64,000 bases of DNA from an uncultured Alphaproteobacteria bacterium (GTDB lineage: Bacteria; Pseudomonadota; Alphaproteobacteria; UBA2966). A program made the position numbers and the translations under genes. Every line of letters begins with the position of its first letter. Within the stretch, counting starts at the first letter, position 1. The notes beneath the pieces are model-generated. The model worked only from the letters and a program-made list of their open reading frames with translations. It was not told the DNA's origin and made no database searches. The stretch is from NCBI GenBank assembly GCA_958295725.1, contig OY282368.1:2130001-2194000 (forward strand). The letters are read 5' to 3'. This document shows, in pieces, positions 1-7,646 of the stretch.

Positions 1-579
1 GATCCGGATGGTCAGGCACGCATTGCTCCTCTTGACAGAGATGAGGTCGTGCGTGAAGCTCACCCTCACCTTGATGTTGTCGTTGCTCCCGTGTGGCATG
101 ACCTTGCCATAGGTCTTGTCCGCGCCCGGGTCCGACCTGATCTCGATCTTCTCGATCCCCGGTTCGTTGATCACCGCCAGGGTGAAGACCAGATCGGCCG
201 TGCGGTTGAACCCGTCCGTCGCCCGCAACGTGTAGGTGGTCAACGCCAACGCGCTGGGAGAGATCGCCGGGCGCGTCGTGATCGTCGCCGTAGACGAGTC
301 CAGCGAAAAGTCGCTCGGCAGGGCCGGCGTCACCGAATAGGTGAGGTTGTACACGTCGTCCGCGTTGGCCACCGGCGGCAGCCGGTAGTTCACCGACGCA
401 GCCACGTAGAAGGTGACGGCCGGGGCCGTCACCCCGGAGAAGCTCGGCGCCGGGTAATCCGCCTGGCTCTGCGCCGCGGCCGGCGCCGCGGCGAAGGCCG
501 ACAGGAGGGCGAGGCCCAGGAAGGCCGCGGCGGCGCGGAGGCCTCCGCCCGGCGCGCGCTTCACGCCGCCGCCTCGCAC
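1..579 (-). CDS. Secreted Ig/cadherin-like domain protein, N-terminal part
   Basis: The reading frame is open to the left window edge, so only the N-terminal 190 or so residues are seen and the C-terminus is missing. It starts with a basic stretch, a hydrophobic run (AAAAFLGLALLSAFAAAP) and an AQSQA-type cleavage site, a typical Sec signal peptide. The mature part has the alternating beta-strand pattern of a putative Ig/cadherin-like domain, including the phrase TYTLRATDGFNRTADLVFTL that ends such repeats. GTG at 579 or GTG at 564 can serve as start; both keep the signal peptide. It is probably a large surface or periplasmic adhesin-like protein. No specific ligand can be named. A candidate promoter lies at 727-754. 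Confidence 0.65.
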   Translation of the reverse strand, partial: MRGGGVKRAPGGGLRAAAAFLGLALLSAFAAAPAAAQSQADYPAPSFSGVTAPAVTFYVAASVNYRLPPVANADDVYNLTYSVTPALPSDFSLDSSTATITTRPAISPSALALTTYTLRATDGFNRTADLVFTLAVINEPGIEKIEIRSDPGADKTYGKVMPHGSNDNIKVRVSFTHDLISVKRSNACLTIRI

Positions 580-1030
580 GGGGGAGCCATCATGATGTCC
601 ACCCACTACGCATGGACGCCACCTCGACCGCGGTTCCACACTCGATCCATGACACATCATGGCCCGGCCACATCGACCGCGCCGCCGCCGTGACGAAAAT
701 GCCGCAAGCGCGGCGCACGAAATACGATTATACCTTGTTTCGTGATCGTTTCAGCCTCGAATCGGCACTTCTCTCCAAATCGGGGCGATCGCCGCGCCCC
801 GGCGGCCGATGTCCGCGTCGCCTTCGGACGGGACGACGGCGCCGCCGACACGGGCATGGAGGATCACCGCCGGTGACGGAGAGGCGCCCTTCCTTCCATG
901 AACCCGGCGCATCCGGGGGAAACCCCGAACGTTCCACCGGCCCCCGCCGCGAGCGAGACCGCCGGGACCGGCGTATGCCACCGCCGCGCTGTCGGGCGTG
1001 GGCGGCTAGGAAATGCGTGGCGCGGTTCCT
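580..1030. other. Intergenic gap between secreted protein and integrase
   Basis: No convincing gene is present on either strand; the open frames here are G+C-rich antisense or extension artefacts. Apart from the A+T-rich promoter-like island around 715-755 I see nothing in it. Confidence 0.5.
727..754 (-). promoter_or_regulatory. Candidate sigma-70-type promoter for the secreted protein
   Basis: Read on the minus strand, TATAAT (732-727) is preceded after 16 bases by CTGAAA (754-749), a four-of-six match to TTGACA. It sits in the only A+T-rich island of the 450-base gap and points at the gene starting near 579. Start site is a guess, giving a leader of about 140 bases. Confidence 0.3.
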
Positions 1031-2290
1031 TCACGCCGCGGCCTGATCGGCGGGAGCGTCCGCGTTCATCAGTGCGTCGATCCGGTCCGCGATCCTCTGC
1101 GCCGGCTCGCGGAGCTGCCCCACCGTCCAGTCCGCGGCGTAGCCCTCGGTTACGTCGCCGGGCCGGGCATGGTTGACCAGCCGTTTGGTCAGAGAGCGCG
1201 GCAGCATCAACTCCCGCTCGGCCACCGTGATGAAGCAGTTGCGCAAGGCATGGAACCAGAACCTCGCACCGCCCGCCCGCTCGATGCGGGCGTAGAGGGA
1301 TTGAAGCTCCTCGACGTGGCCCGACGCGCTCGAAGGCGACGGAAACACCCAGGCGTGCAGGTTCGCCGGCATCGCCTCGCCATGCGCCCGGCGCCGCGCG
1401 AGGATCGCGGCGAGTTGCCGCGTGACCGGCAACTCCAGCGGCTCCCCGGTCCTGGTTTCCTCGACCCTGAAGAGACCCGCCGCCATGTTCACCCGCTCCC
1501 AGCGCAGCGGCATGATCTCGCCCCGGCGCATGCCGGTGTAGAGCCCGAACATCAGCAGGTCGCGGTGCACCGGGTTGCGCACTTCCGCCTCGATGCCGGC
1601 GCGCCAGCGCGGCAGCACCTCGGCCGGCGCCGATATCCTGCGGCGCTTCTTGCGATGGTAGCGCCCGCCGCCGGCCAGCCATTGCTCGACGGGATTGCGC
1701 AAGCCGTCGTGATCGACGCAGGGTCTGCGGTAGACCGAGCGCAGGAAGGACATGGTCTGATTGGCGGGCGTCTCTCCGTGCTTCCCGGTGAGGAAAATGA
1801 AGCGGGCTTCGATGTCCCTGCGGGCGATGGCATCGAGCGGGCGGGCGAGCCAGTCGCCGAGATAGAGGCTGGCGTAGCGTCGATAGCTCCGATGGGTTCC
1901 GACGGCCCGGTCGGGCCCGGCGGCCATGTAGTCCTCGATCGCCTCCGCCAGGGTGGGCATGCCGCGCGCCTCGGCGCGCTCCCCGGCGGGATCGTCGCCT
2001 CCGGCGACGCGGCCGAGCAGTTCCTGGGCCATCCGCCTCGCCCTGTCGGGAGCGATGCGGCCGTACCGCCCGATGACGACGCGCTTGTTGGGGGCTTTGC
2101 GCCCGCCGTCTCCGGCGCGGTAGTTGACGATGAAGGACTTGGCGCCGGATGGGTGCACGCGGACGCCGAACCCGGTGAGCTTGTCGTCCCATGCGATCCA
2201 GGGCTTGTCGGCGGCCTGGAGGGCTTCGACGGTCCGCCTGGTCAGGGTCAGCTTGACCTTGGCGACGCGCTTTGCGGGGTGTTGTTGCAT
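1031..2290 (-). CDS. Tyrosine site-specific integrase
   Basis: A 419-residue phage/island-type integrase that would catalyse strand exchange at an attachment site. The N-terminal 100 residues match the Arm-DNA-binding (DUF4102-like) domain, including LTGFGVRVHPSG and the VVIGRYG strand; a SAM-like core-binding domain follows; the C-terminal half is the catalytic domain. The catalytic set is visible: Arg in TGMRRGE (about 255), HALR (His347, Arg350), His374 in LVNHARPGD and the nucleophile Tyr384 in TEGYAADW. Length is normal for the family and the gene looks intact. It starts with ATG; no tRNA abuts it and I could not identify att repeats, so the element it once served is undefined. The neighbouring transposase scrap suggests a worn mobile region. 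Confidence 0.93.
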   Translation of the reverse strand: MQQHPAKRVAKVKLTLTRRTVEALQAADKPWIAWDDKLTGFGVRVHPSGAKSFIVNYRAGDGGRKAPNKRVVIGRYGRIAPDRARRMAQELLGRVAGGDDPAGERAEARGMPTLAEAIEDYMAAGPDRAVGTHRSYRRYASLYLGDWLARPLDAIARRDIEARFIFLTGKHGETPANQTMSFLRSVYRRPCVDHDGLRNPVEQWLAGGGRYHRKKRRRISAPAEVLPRWRAGIEAEVRNPVHRDLLMFGLYTGMRRGEIMPLRWERVNMAAGLFRVEETRTGEPLELPVTRQLAAILARRRAHGEAMPANLHAWVFPSPSSASGHVEELQSLYARIERAGGARFWFHALRNCFITVAERELMLPRSLTKRLVNHARPGDVTEGYAADWTVGQLREPAQRIADRIDALMNADAPADQAAA

Positions 2291-2421
2291 GGGCGCATGG
2301 TAGCGTCCGGCGCGCCGGAGTCAACCCTGTGGTCAACACATGAAAGTAAATCGGGGTGCATTGGAGCATACTTCTGGCTCGTTGGCACGCTGATATATTC
2401 TCATAAGGCAATGAAACATAG

Positions 2422-2709
2422 ATGATATTCCGCATTCCAGCGCGCCCAGGCGTACCGGTGCGCATTAGTGGCAGAGAGGTTCTCAACCTTTCCGCCGGAG
2501 AGCGCGTCCGGGGCACTTTTCACATACAGACGGTGAACAGCCGGCACAGTCAACTGAAGGACTTCCTGTGCCAGTATCGAGGAGTCGCAACCAAGTACCT
2601 CAAGAGCTACCTGAGGTGGTTCCACCTCATCGTGCTGGGCAGCGAGGTCTCCCCGCGAGCCTGCCTCGCCGCCGCGATGGGCGGCTCAAGCATACATAAC
2701 GCTAATTGA
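2422..2709 (+). pseudogene. IS1595/ISXO2-type transposase, C-terminal remnant
   Basis: Only the last part of an ISXO2-like (IS1595 family) transposase is recognisable, from about 2510 on: HIQTVNSRHSQLKDFL, then RGVATKYLKSYLRWF, the hallmark end of the family where the transposase C-terminus pairs HS..LK with RGVxTKYLxxYLxW. The N-terminal helix-turn-helix and the DDE acidic residues are absent, so it is inactive. The surrounding bases (2340-2740) are visibly richer in A+T than the neighbourhood, in keeping with foreign origin. The first 30 codons of the open frame probably are not transposase. Confidence 0.65.
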
Positions 2710-2967
2710 GCCTAAAATTATGAGACTTCATACCTCGAACGCTGTAGATACGCCCGGAAACAGGCGCACCAAGGCCATCCAATCCCGAAACCCGACCCCT
2801 CGCGACACACGATACGGGGACCGGGTTGCCGGGGACTGTCGGGCGAAACCGGACGGAAGGTTAATGCCGAGAGGCGTTCCTGCGCCCGTCGGATCGGGTT
2901 GCCTCGCCCAAGCACGCGTGACACTCTCCGCGCCGCGACCCATGGTTCTGGAATCCCGGCAGCCGGC

Positions 2968-3546
2968 ATGAAACGCGTCACGGATATCGTCGAGTCCTGC
3001 GTGAACGGGCTGGAGGCCGTCTCGGACGCCTTCGACGCGGCGCTCGCGGTCCTCGATCGTCTGGCGCGGTGGCTGGCCATCGCGCTGGTCGGCGTCATCG
3101 CCGTCGCCATGATCCTTCAGGTCTTCTTCCGCTACGTCGTCAATTCCTCTCTGAGCTGGTCGGAGGAGCTCAGCGTCTGGTCTCTGGTCTGGCTGGTGTT
3201 CATCGGCTCCGTCGTCCTGATCCGGGACTGGGAACACATCAACATCCCGACCTTCGTGAACTGGCTTCCCCTCCGGCTGCGCCCGTACGTCATCATCGTC
3301 GCGAAGTGCCTGTCGATCGCGTTCCTGGCGACGATGACGTATCTCGGGTTCGAGATGATCCTGTTCGGGTTCCACGCCGACGCCCCGGTCCTGCATCTTT
3401 CGACCAAGTGGGCCAAACTCTCGATTCCCGTGGGCGGCGCGTTGATGTGCCTGTTCGCCCTGAGCGTTCTGCTGAAGGACCTCGTCCGGCTGTGGCGGCG
3501 GGACTATCGGCACTTCGCCGATCAGGGAAACCCGGGTCTCGAATAG
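2968..3546 (+). CDS. dctQ: TRAP transporter small permease (DctQ)
   Basis: A 192-residue inner-membrane protein with four hydrophobic segments (around 35-60, 75-95, 110-130 and 150-172). It is the small subunit of a tripartite ATP-independent periplasmic transporter. The motif FFRYVVNSSLSWSEELSVWSLVWLVFIGS with the SWSEEL signature and RDWEHINI is typical of the family. ATG at 2968 is chosen because it gives the usual length; an upstream frame extension (to 2899) lacks family similarity. The large permease follows after 32 bases, so the two form an operon. No DctP binding protein is seen on either side, which is unusual; substrate therefore unknown, probably an organic acid. Confidence 0.92.
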   Translation: MKRVTDIVESCVNGLEAVSDAFDAALAVLDRLARWLAIALVGVIAVAMILQVFFRYVVNSSLSWSEELSVWSLVWLVFIGSVVLIRDWEHINIPTFVNWLPLRLRPYVIIVAKCLSIAFLATMTYLGFEMILFGFHADAPVLHLSTKWAKLSIPVGGALMCLFALSVLLKDLVRLWRRDYRHFADQGNPGLE

Positions 3547-3578
3547 CCCGCCATCGCGCGGCTCGACCGGCCTAGATC

Positions 3579-4883
3579 ATGGAACTCGTCGGCACCTGGC
3601 TGTTCCTGCCGTTCGCGGCCCTGCTGGTGATCGGCGTTCCCGTCGCGATTTCGCTGGGCCTCGCCTGCGCCGTGTTCATTTTCTTCTCCGGCTGGGGCCG
3701 TCCGCCGATGCTGCTCGTCACCGAGATGTACGTCGGCGTCGCGCTGTTCGCGCTCCTCGCTCTGCCGATGTTCGTCCTCACGGGAGAGCTCCTCAACCGC
3801 TGCGAGATCACCGAAAAGCTGGTCCGGCTCGCGCAGTTGCTGGTCGGGTGGATCCGCGGCGGGCTGGCGCACGTCAACATCGTGACGTCGATGTTCTTCG
3901 CGGGCATTTCCGGATCGGTGCTGGCGGACGCGGCATCGCTCGGCCCCATCCTCATCCCGGCCATGATCCGCGAGCGGTTCCCGGCCGATTTCTCAGCCGC
4001 CGTGACCGCGTCGAGTGCCGTCATCGGCGCCATCATTCCGCCGAGCACGGTGGCGATCATCATCGGAAGCCAGCTCGAGATCTCCATCGGCGGGTTGTTC
4101 GCCGGCGGAATCGTCCCCGGGGTCCTGGTGGGACTCGCGCTGATGATCACGTCCTGGTTCATCAGCTGGCGCAACGGCTACGGCGAGGTTCGCAAGTTCG
4201 AGGGGCCGGTCGCCATCGTGAAGAGTTCCGGCTCGGCGTTTCCCGCCCTGCTGATCCCGATCATCATTCTCGGCGGCATTCTGGCGGGCATCTTCACGCC
4301 GACCGAGGCCGGCGCGGTCGCGGTGTTCTACACCCTGATCATCGGCGCCTTCTATTACCGCACCCTCGACTGGCCGAAGCTGCGCGCGTCGATGATCGCG
4401 ACGGCCAAGGTCACCGCGTCGGCGCTCCTCATCGTGGCGGTGGCGCTGGTGTTCAGCCGCATCCTGACCTTCTTCCGCATTCCGGAGGAGATCCTCGAGC
4501 TGATCCTTTCCATCTCGACCGACAGGATCGTCATCGCCCTGATCGTCATCGCGTTCTTTCTCGTCATGGGCACGTTCATGGACGCGGTGGCCAACATGAT
4601 CATCCTGGGTCCGTTGTTGATGCCGGTGGCGACGTCGCCGCTCGGTCTCGGCATGGATCCCATTCAGTACGGGCTGTTTCTGGCCGTCGGATTGCTCCTG
4701 GGGCTGATCACGCCACCGCTCGGCCTCCTGCTCTTCATATGCGGACCCATAGCGCGGGTGTCGCTCGAGCGGACGGCGTTCGCCGTCCTACCGTTCCTGG
4801 CGGCGGAGCTCGTCGTGCTCCTGCTCATCGTGTTCGTGAAACCGGTCACCATGGCCATCCCCAACGCGCTCGGGCTGGGATGA
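3579..4883 (+). CDS. dctM: TRAP transporter large permease (DctM)
   Basis: A 434-residue protein with about twelve membrane segments, the transport channel of a TRAP system driven by an ion gradient. Family motifs are visible: LALPMFVLTGELLNR, GISGSVLADAASLGPILIPAM, the SSAVIGAIIPPST loop (substrate/ion path) and FTPTEAGAVAVFY midway, with the repeat-like half around VMGTFMDAVANMIILGPLL and GLITPPLGL. Full length, ATG start. It is co-transcribed with the small permease. Together they would import a carboxylate captured by a periplasmic protein coded elsewhere; the neighbouring PanB-like enzyme might act on the imported compound, but that is inference from position only. Confidence 0.95.
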   Translation: MELVGTWLFLPFAALLVIGVPVAISLGLACAVFIFFSGWGRPPMLLVTEMYVGVALFALLALPMFVLTGELLNRCEITEKLVRLAQLLVGWIRGGLAHVNIVTSMFFAGISGSVLADAASLGPILIPAMIRERFPADFSAAVTASSAVIGAIIPPSTVAIIIGSQLEISIGGLFAGGIVPGVLVGLALMITSWFISWRNGYGEVRKFEGPVAIVKSSGSAFPALLIPIIILGGILAGIFTPTEAGAVAVFYTLIIGAFYYRTLDWPKLRASMIATAKVTASALLIVAVALVFSRILTFFRIPEEILELILSISTDRIVIALIVIAFFLVMGTFMDAVANMIILGPLLMPVATSPLGLGMDPIQYGLFLAVGLLLGLITPPLGLLLFICGPIARVSLERTAFAVLPFLAAELVVLLLIVFVKPVTMAIPNALGLG

Positions 4884-4942
4884 CGTTTCCAGTTGCCGGC
4901 GGCCTCCGTTCGGCATACGGTTCGCGCGGGAATCAACAACGG

Positions 4943-4956
4943 AAAGGAGGTGATCC
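4943..4956 (+). promoter_or_regulatory. Exceptionally long Shine-Dalgarno sequence
   Basis: AAAGGAGGTGATCC is an uninterrupted 14-base complement of the 16S rRNA 3' end, one base before an ATG. Ordinary genes in this window have four to six matching bases. See the small ORF that follows. Confidence 0.6.
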
Positions 4957-4957
4957 G

Positions 4958-5035
4958 ATGTCGAGTGATATGCGCGCCTTGTCGATCGGCCCCGGTGTTC
5001 GTCACGGGCGGAGGAGAAGCCTCTTCGGACGGTGA
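4958..5035 (+). CDS. 25-residue small ORF behind a perfect anti-16S match
   Basis: ATG directly behind the 14-base Shine-Dalgarno stretch opens a 25-codon frame, MSSDMRALSIGPGVRHGRRRS followed by LFGR and a TGA. The peptide is very basic and has no membrane segment. It lies after the TRAP genes and 45 bases before a strong terminator hairpin, so it could be a leader peptide, the last gene of the TRAP transcript or a microprotein. I do not recognise a family. The spacing between the Shine-Dalgarno core (GGAGG) and ATG is 8 bases, which is good for initiation. Translation is likely on sequence grounds, function unknown. Confidence 0.45.
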   Translation: MSSDMRALSIGPGVRHGRRRSLFGR

Positions 5036-5080
5036 CGATACCGGATCGCGCGATCGGGGCCATCGACAGGCCCATTCACG

Positions 5081-5110
5081 GAAAGGCGGCCCGCGGGCCG
5101 CCTTTCTTCT
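5081..5110 (+). terminator. Rho-independent terminator, 12-bp stem
   Basis: A 26-base perfect palindrome (GAAAGGCGGCCC paired with GGGCCGCCTTTC around a GC centre) followed by TTCTTG. Very stable stem; the T tract is interrupted by one C. It would end transcripts from the TRAP/small-ORF unit, or act as an attenuator ahead of the PanB-like gene. Confidence 0.6.
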
Positions 5111-5179
5111 TGCGGAAGGGTAGCGTACCGTTCGGACCTCTTGTCGGACACGCGCGACAGCCCGAAGGAGGCGGATTCC

Positions 5180-6385
5180 ATGGCGTCCATTCCCGACGAC
5201 CCCGTCGTACCGCCGCCCGTTACCGGCGACAGGCCGCTGACGCGCGTCATGAACATGGCCGGGGCCTACGGGCTGCGGAACCATACCGTCAAGAGCATCC
5301 GGGACCTCAAGGGCGTACGGCAGCTCGTCGAGATCTTGCCGTTCTTCCCCGGAGAAGCGGCGGCGGCCGAGGCGGCCGGTATCGACACGATGAAGGTGCG
5401 TTTCTCCCGGGACGAATCCCGGAACGAGCGGCAATCGGCGTTCCATATCCGCGAGGCGGCGCCGCACACGTTCATGAGCTTCGTTTTGCCTCTTACCGAG
5501 GTCACCAGCGAGACCGGGGCCCTGCGCGCCGCGTTCGACGCCATGGAGGCCGGCGCCGACGCGATCATGTGTCAGTTCGGCCTTCCCTTCGTCGAGGTCC
5601 TGGCGAAGGCGGGCGTGCCGGTGCAGGGCCACGTCGGTCTGGTTCCGCGCAAGAGCACCTGGACGGGCGGCCTGCGCGCCGTCGGCAAGACCGTGGACGA
5701 GGCGGTGAATATCCATCGGGACCTGAAGGACCTGGAGAACGCGGGGGCCTGGGCCGCCGAATGCGAGGTCATTCCGGCGCCGATCATGCGCGAGCTCTCC
5801 GCGCGCACGACCCTGGTCACGGCGTCCATCGGCTCCGGCTCCGGCGGCGACATCCAGTTCCTCTTCGCCCAGGACATCCTGGGCGACGGAGAGCCGCCGT
5901 TCCCGCGCCACGCCAAGCGGTATTGCAATCTCCACGAGATGCGACAAGGGCCGGGATTATTGCGCGAAGTGCGAAAATTGTGGGACGAGGAAATGCGGAA
6001 ATTGTGGGCCAAGAGAATGCCGGAATGGTGGGACGAGAAGGCGCTTTCTCGGTTGGCCCCGAGGGACTTGGAATGGGAGTCAGATATGTACGGCCGAGTA
6101 GACGACGATGACCGCTTGATGCAGAAGACACGTGAGGTGATACGGAAGTTGTCGCGCTACCCGATAATGAGCAACGAAAGAGTACTCTCAGATCACTTAG
6201 GCCACATGGGCGACAGCCGCTTCATTCTTGGGCAATACGCGTGGGGTAAAATGCAGGAGATGCGTATCGCCGCCTTCAGGAAATTCGTCGCCGAGGTCCG
6301 GATCGGCGCCTTCCCGGGGCCGGAGCACGTCGTCGACGTGGACCGGGACGTCGTCGACGGCTTTCTCGAGGCCATCGGCGGATAG
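5180..6385 (+). CDS. PanB-like ketopantoate hydroxymethyltransferase paralogue with in-frame insertion
   Basis: A 401-residue protein of the 3-methyl-2-oxobutanoate hydroxymethyltransferase fold. The clearest part is QGHVGLVPRKSTWTGG (about 155-170), equal to the GHVGLTPQ region of PanB, and the C-terminal FRKFVAEVRIGAFPGPEH. The canonical PanB metal-binding motifs (VGDSLG, DMPF) and the EGG glutamate are not visible, so this is probably a paralogue acting on another oxo-acid, not the pantothenate enzyme. ATG at 5180 is preferred: AAGGAGG lies ten bases upstream, while upstream TTG 5141 has none. Residues 253-359 are an insertion of 321 bases flanked by an 8-base direct repeat (GAGATGCG); without it the protein would have the normal family length of about 294. 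Function may or may not survive. Confidence 0.8.
   Translation: MASIPDDPVVPPPVTGDRPLTRVMNMAGAYGLRNHTVKSIRDLKGVRQLVEILPFFPGEAAAAEAAGIDTMKVRFSRDESRNERQSAFHIREAAPHTFMSFVLPLTEVTSETGALRAAFDAMEAGADAIMCQFGLPFVEVLAKAGVPVQGHVGLVPRKSTWTGGLRAVGKTVDEAVNIHRDLKDLENAGAWAAECEVIPAPIMRELSARTTLVTASIGSGSGGDIQFLFAQDILGDGEPPFPRHAKRYCNLHEMRQGPGLLREVRKLWDEEMRKLWAKRMPEWWDEKALSRLAPRDLEWESDMYGRVDDDDRLMQKTREVIRKLSRYPIMSNERVLSDHLGHMGDSRFILGQYAWGKMQEMRIAAFRKFVAEVRIGAFPGPEHVVDVDRDVVDGFLEAIGG
5936..6264 (+). other. 321-bp in-frame insertion in the PanB-like gene, with 8-bp direct repeats
   Basis: GAGATGCG occurs at 5936-5943 and again at 6257-6264, exactly 107 codons apart. Deleting one repeat plus the intervening DNA restores the continuous family sequence LHEMRIAAFRKF. 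The inserted DNA is about 55% G+C by hand count (5941-6240) against roughly two thirds around it. It has no stop codon and contains three degenerate 24-base tandem units from about 5969 on, coding RKLWDEEM, RKLWAKRM and PEWWDEKA. It has no transposase, inverted termini or known family that I can name. Confidence 0.7.
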
Positions 6386-6441
6386 GACCCCGCGACCGGC
6401 TTCGTCCCACGGGTCGTCCGGCGTCGCGGCGGCCGCTGGCC

Positions 6442-7623
6442 TCAGCCGGCGAACGCCGGGATACCCGTTTGCGCGCGGCCGAGGACGAGGGCGTGGATGT
6501 CGTGCGTGCCCTCGAGCGTGTTGACGACTTCCATGTTCATGATGTGGCGGATCACCCCGAACTCGTCGGAGATCCCGTTGCCGCCCAGCATGTCCCGCGC
6601 CGTCCGCGCGATTTCCAACGCCTTTCCCGCGTTGTTGCGCTTCACGAGCGAGATCATCTCCGGCGTCGCGCGCCCTTCGTCGGAAAGCCGGCTGACGCGC
6701 AGCGCCGCTTGCAGGCCCAGGGAGATTTCGGTCTGCATGTCGGCGAGCTTCCTTTGAATCAGTTGGGCCGCCGCCAGCGGCCGTCCGAACTGTTTCCGGT
6801 CGAGCGCGTAACGCCGGGCGGTATGCCAGCAGGATTCCGCGGCTCCCATGACCCCCCAGCCGATGGCGAAGCGGGCGCGGGTGAGGCACGACAGCGGCGC
6901 GCGGAGGCCGCGAGCCAGGGGCAAGCGGTTCTCCTCCGGGACGAGGACATCGTCCATGACGATTTGACCGGTCGGCGACGCGCGCGCCCCGAACTTGCCC
7001 TTTATGGGCGGCGTGTCCAGGCCGGTCATGCCGCGCTCCGCCAGGAAACCGCCGATCTCGCCGTTGTCGTCCCGCGCCCAGACCACCATGACGTGGGCGA
7101 CCGGCGCATGGGTAATCCACGTCTTGGTCCCGTTGAGCCGGTGACCGCCTTCGATAGCACGGGCCCGCGCCTCCATGCCGGACGGGTCGGAGCCGTGACC
7201 GGGTTCCGTCAAGCCGAAACAGCCGAGGATCTCTCCCTTGGCCATCGCCGGCAGAAAGCGTCGTTTCTGCTCTTCGCTGCCGAAGGCGTGTATGGCGCCC
7301 ATGGCGAGGCCGGAGTGCGCGCCCACGGCCATGCGGAACGCCGAATCGACCCGTTCGAGCTCACGGCCCATGATGCCGTAGGCGACGTGGCTCAGACCGG
7401 GGCACCCGTACCCCTCGAGCGTTCCGCCGAGGAACCCCATCTCCCCGAACTCGCGCATGATCCCGGTGTCGAACCGTTCGTGGCGGTTCCACTCCAGGAT
7501 CAGGGGCGCCAGCCGGTCTTGCGCGAACCGGCGGGCGCTGTCCCCGACGAGGCGTTCCTCGTCGTCGAGCTGGTCGTCGAGGAGGAGCGGGTCGCTCCAG
7601 TCGAACGCGGTCCCGGAGGTCAA
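6442..7623 (-). CDS. gcdH: Glutaryl-CoA dehydrogenase (acyl-CoA dehydrogenase family)
   Basis: Flavoenzyme that oxidatively decarboxylates glutaryl-CoA to crotonyl-CoA and passes electrons to ETF. The N-terminus [18 protein letters not shown] and the C-terminal [18 protein letters not shown], carrying the catalytic-base glutamate, are specific to this branch; [14 protein letters not shown] is the FAD-binding strand. The 3'-most gene of the acyl-CoA operon, 23 bases after the thiolase stop. No ATG lies at the family start; TTG at 7623 gives 393 residues, the usual length (about 395), beginning [11 protein letters not shown]. The G+C-rich frame continues far upstream inside the thiolase gene and must not be taken as coding. 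Electrons probably reach the quinone pool through the ETF-QO at 33.8 kb. Confidence 0.93.
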   Translation of the reverse strand: MTSGTAFDWSDPLLLDDQLDDEERLVGDSARRFAQDRLAPLILEWNRHERFDTGIMREFGEMGFLGGTLEGYGCPGLSHVAYGIMGRELERVDSAFRMAVGAHSGLAMGAIHAFGSEEQKRRFLPAMAKGEILGCFGLTEPGHGSDPSGMEARARAIEGGHRLNGTKTWITHAPVAHVMVVWARDDNGEIGGFLAERGMTGLDTPPIKGKFGARASPTGQIVMDDVLVPEENRLPLARGLRAPLSCLTRARFAIGWGVMGAAESCWHTARRYALDRKQFGRPLAAAQLIQRKLADMQTEISLGLQAALRVSRLSDEGRATPEMISLVKRNNAGKALEIARTARDMLGGNGISDEFGVIRHIMNMEVVNTLEGTHDIHALVLGRAQTGIPAFAG

Positions 7624-7646
7624 CGGGTCAACGGTCGGGTCGTCCG

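Noticed and set aside
49-693. Arginine-rich plus-strand protein
   Set aside because: Antisense of the secreted protein with a real signal peptide; composition is typical of shadow frames in GC-rich DNA.
1013-2425. Long plus-strand frame over the integrase
   Set aside because: Antisense to a gene with a full set of catalytic residues.
4943-4956. Fragment of a 16S rRNA 3' end on the minus strand
   Set aside because: Only about 15 bases match; the bases before the match do not resemble the conserved 16S tail, so a Shine-Dalgarno reading is better.
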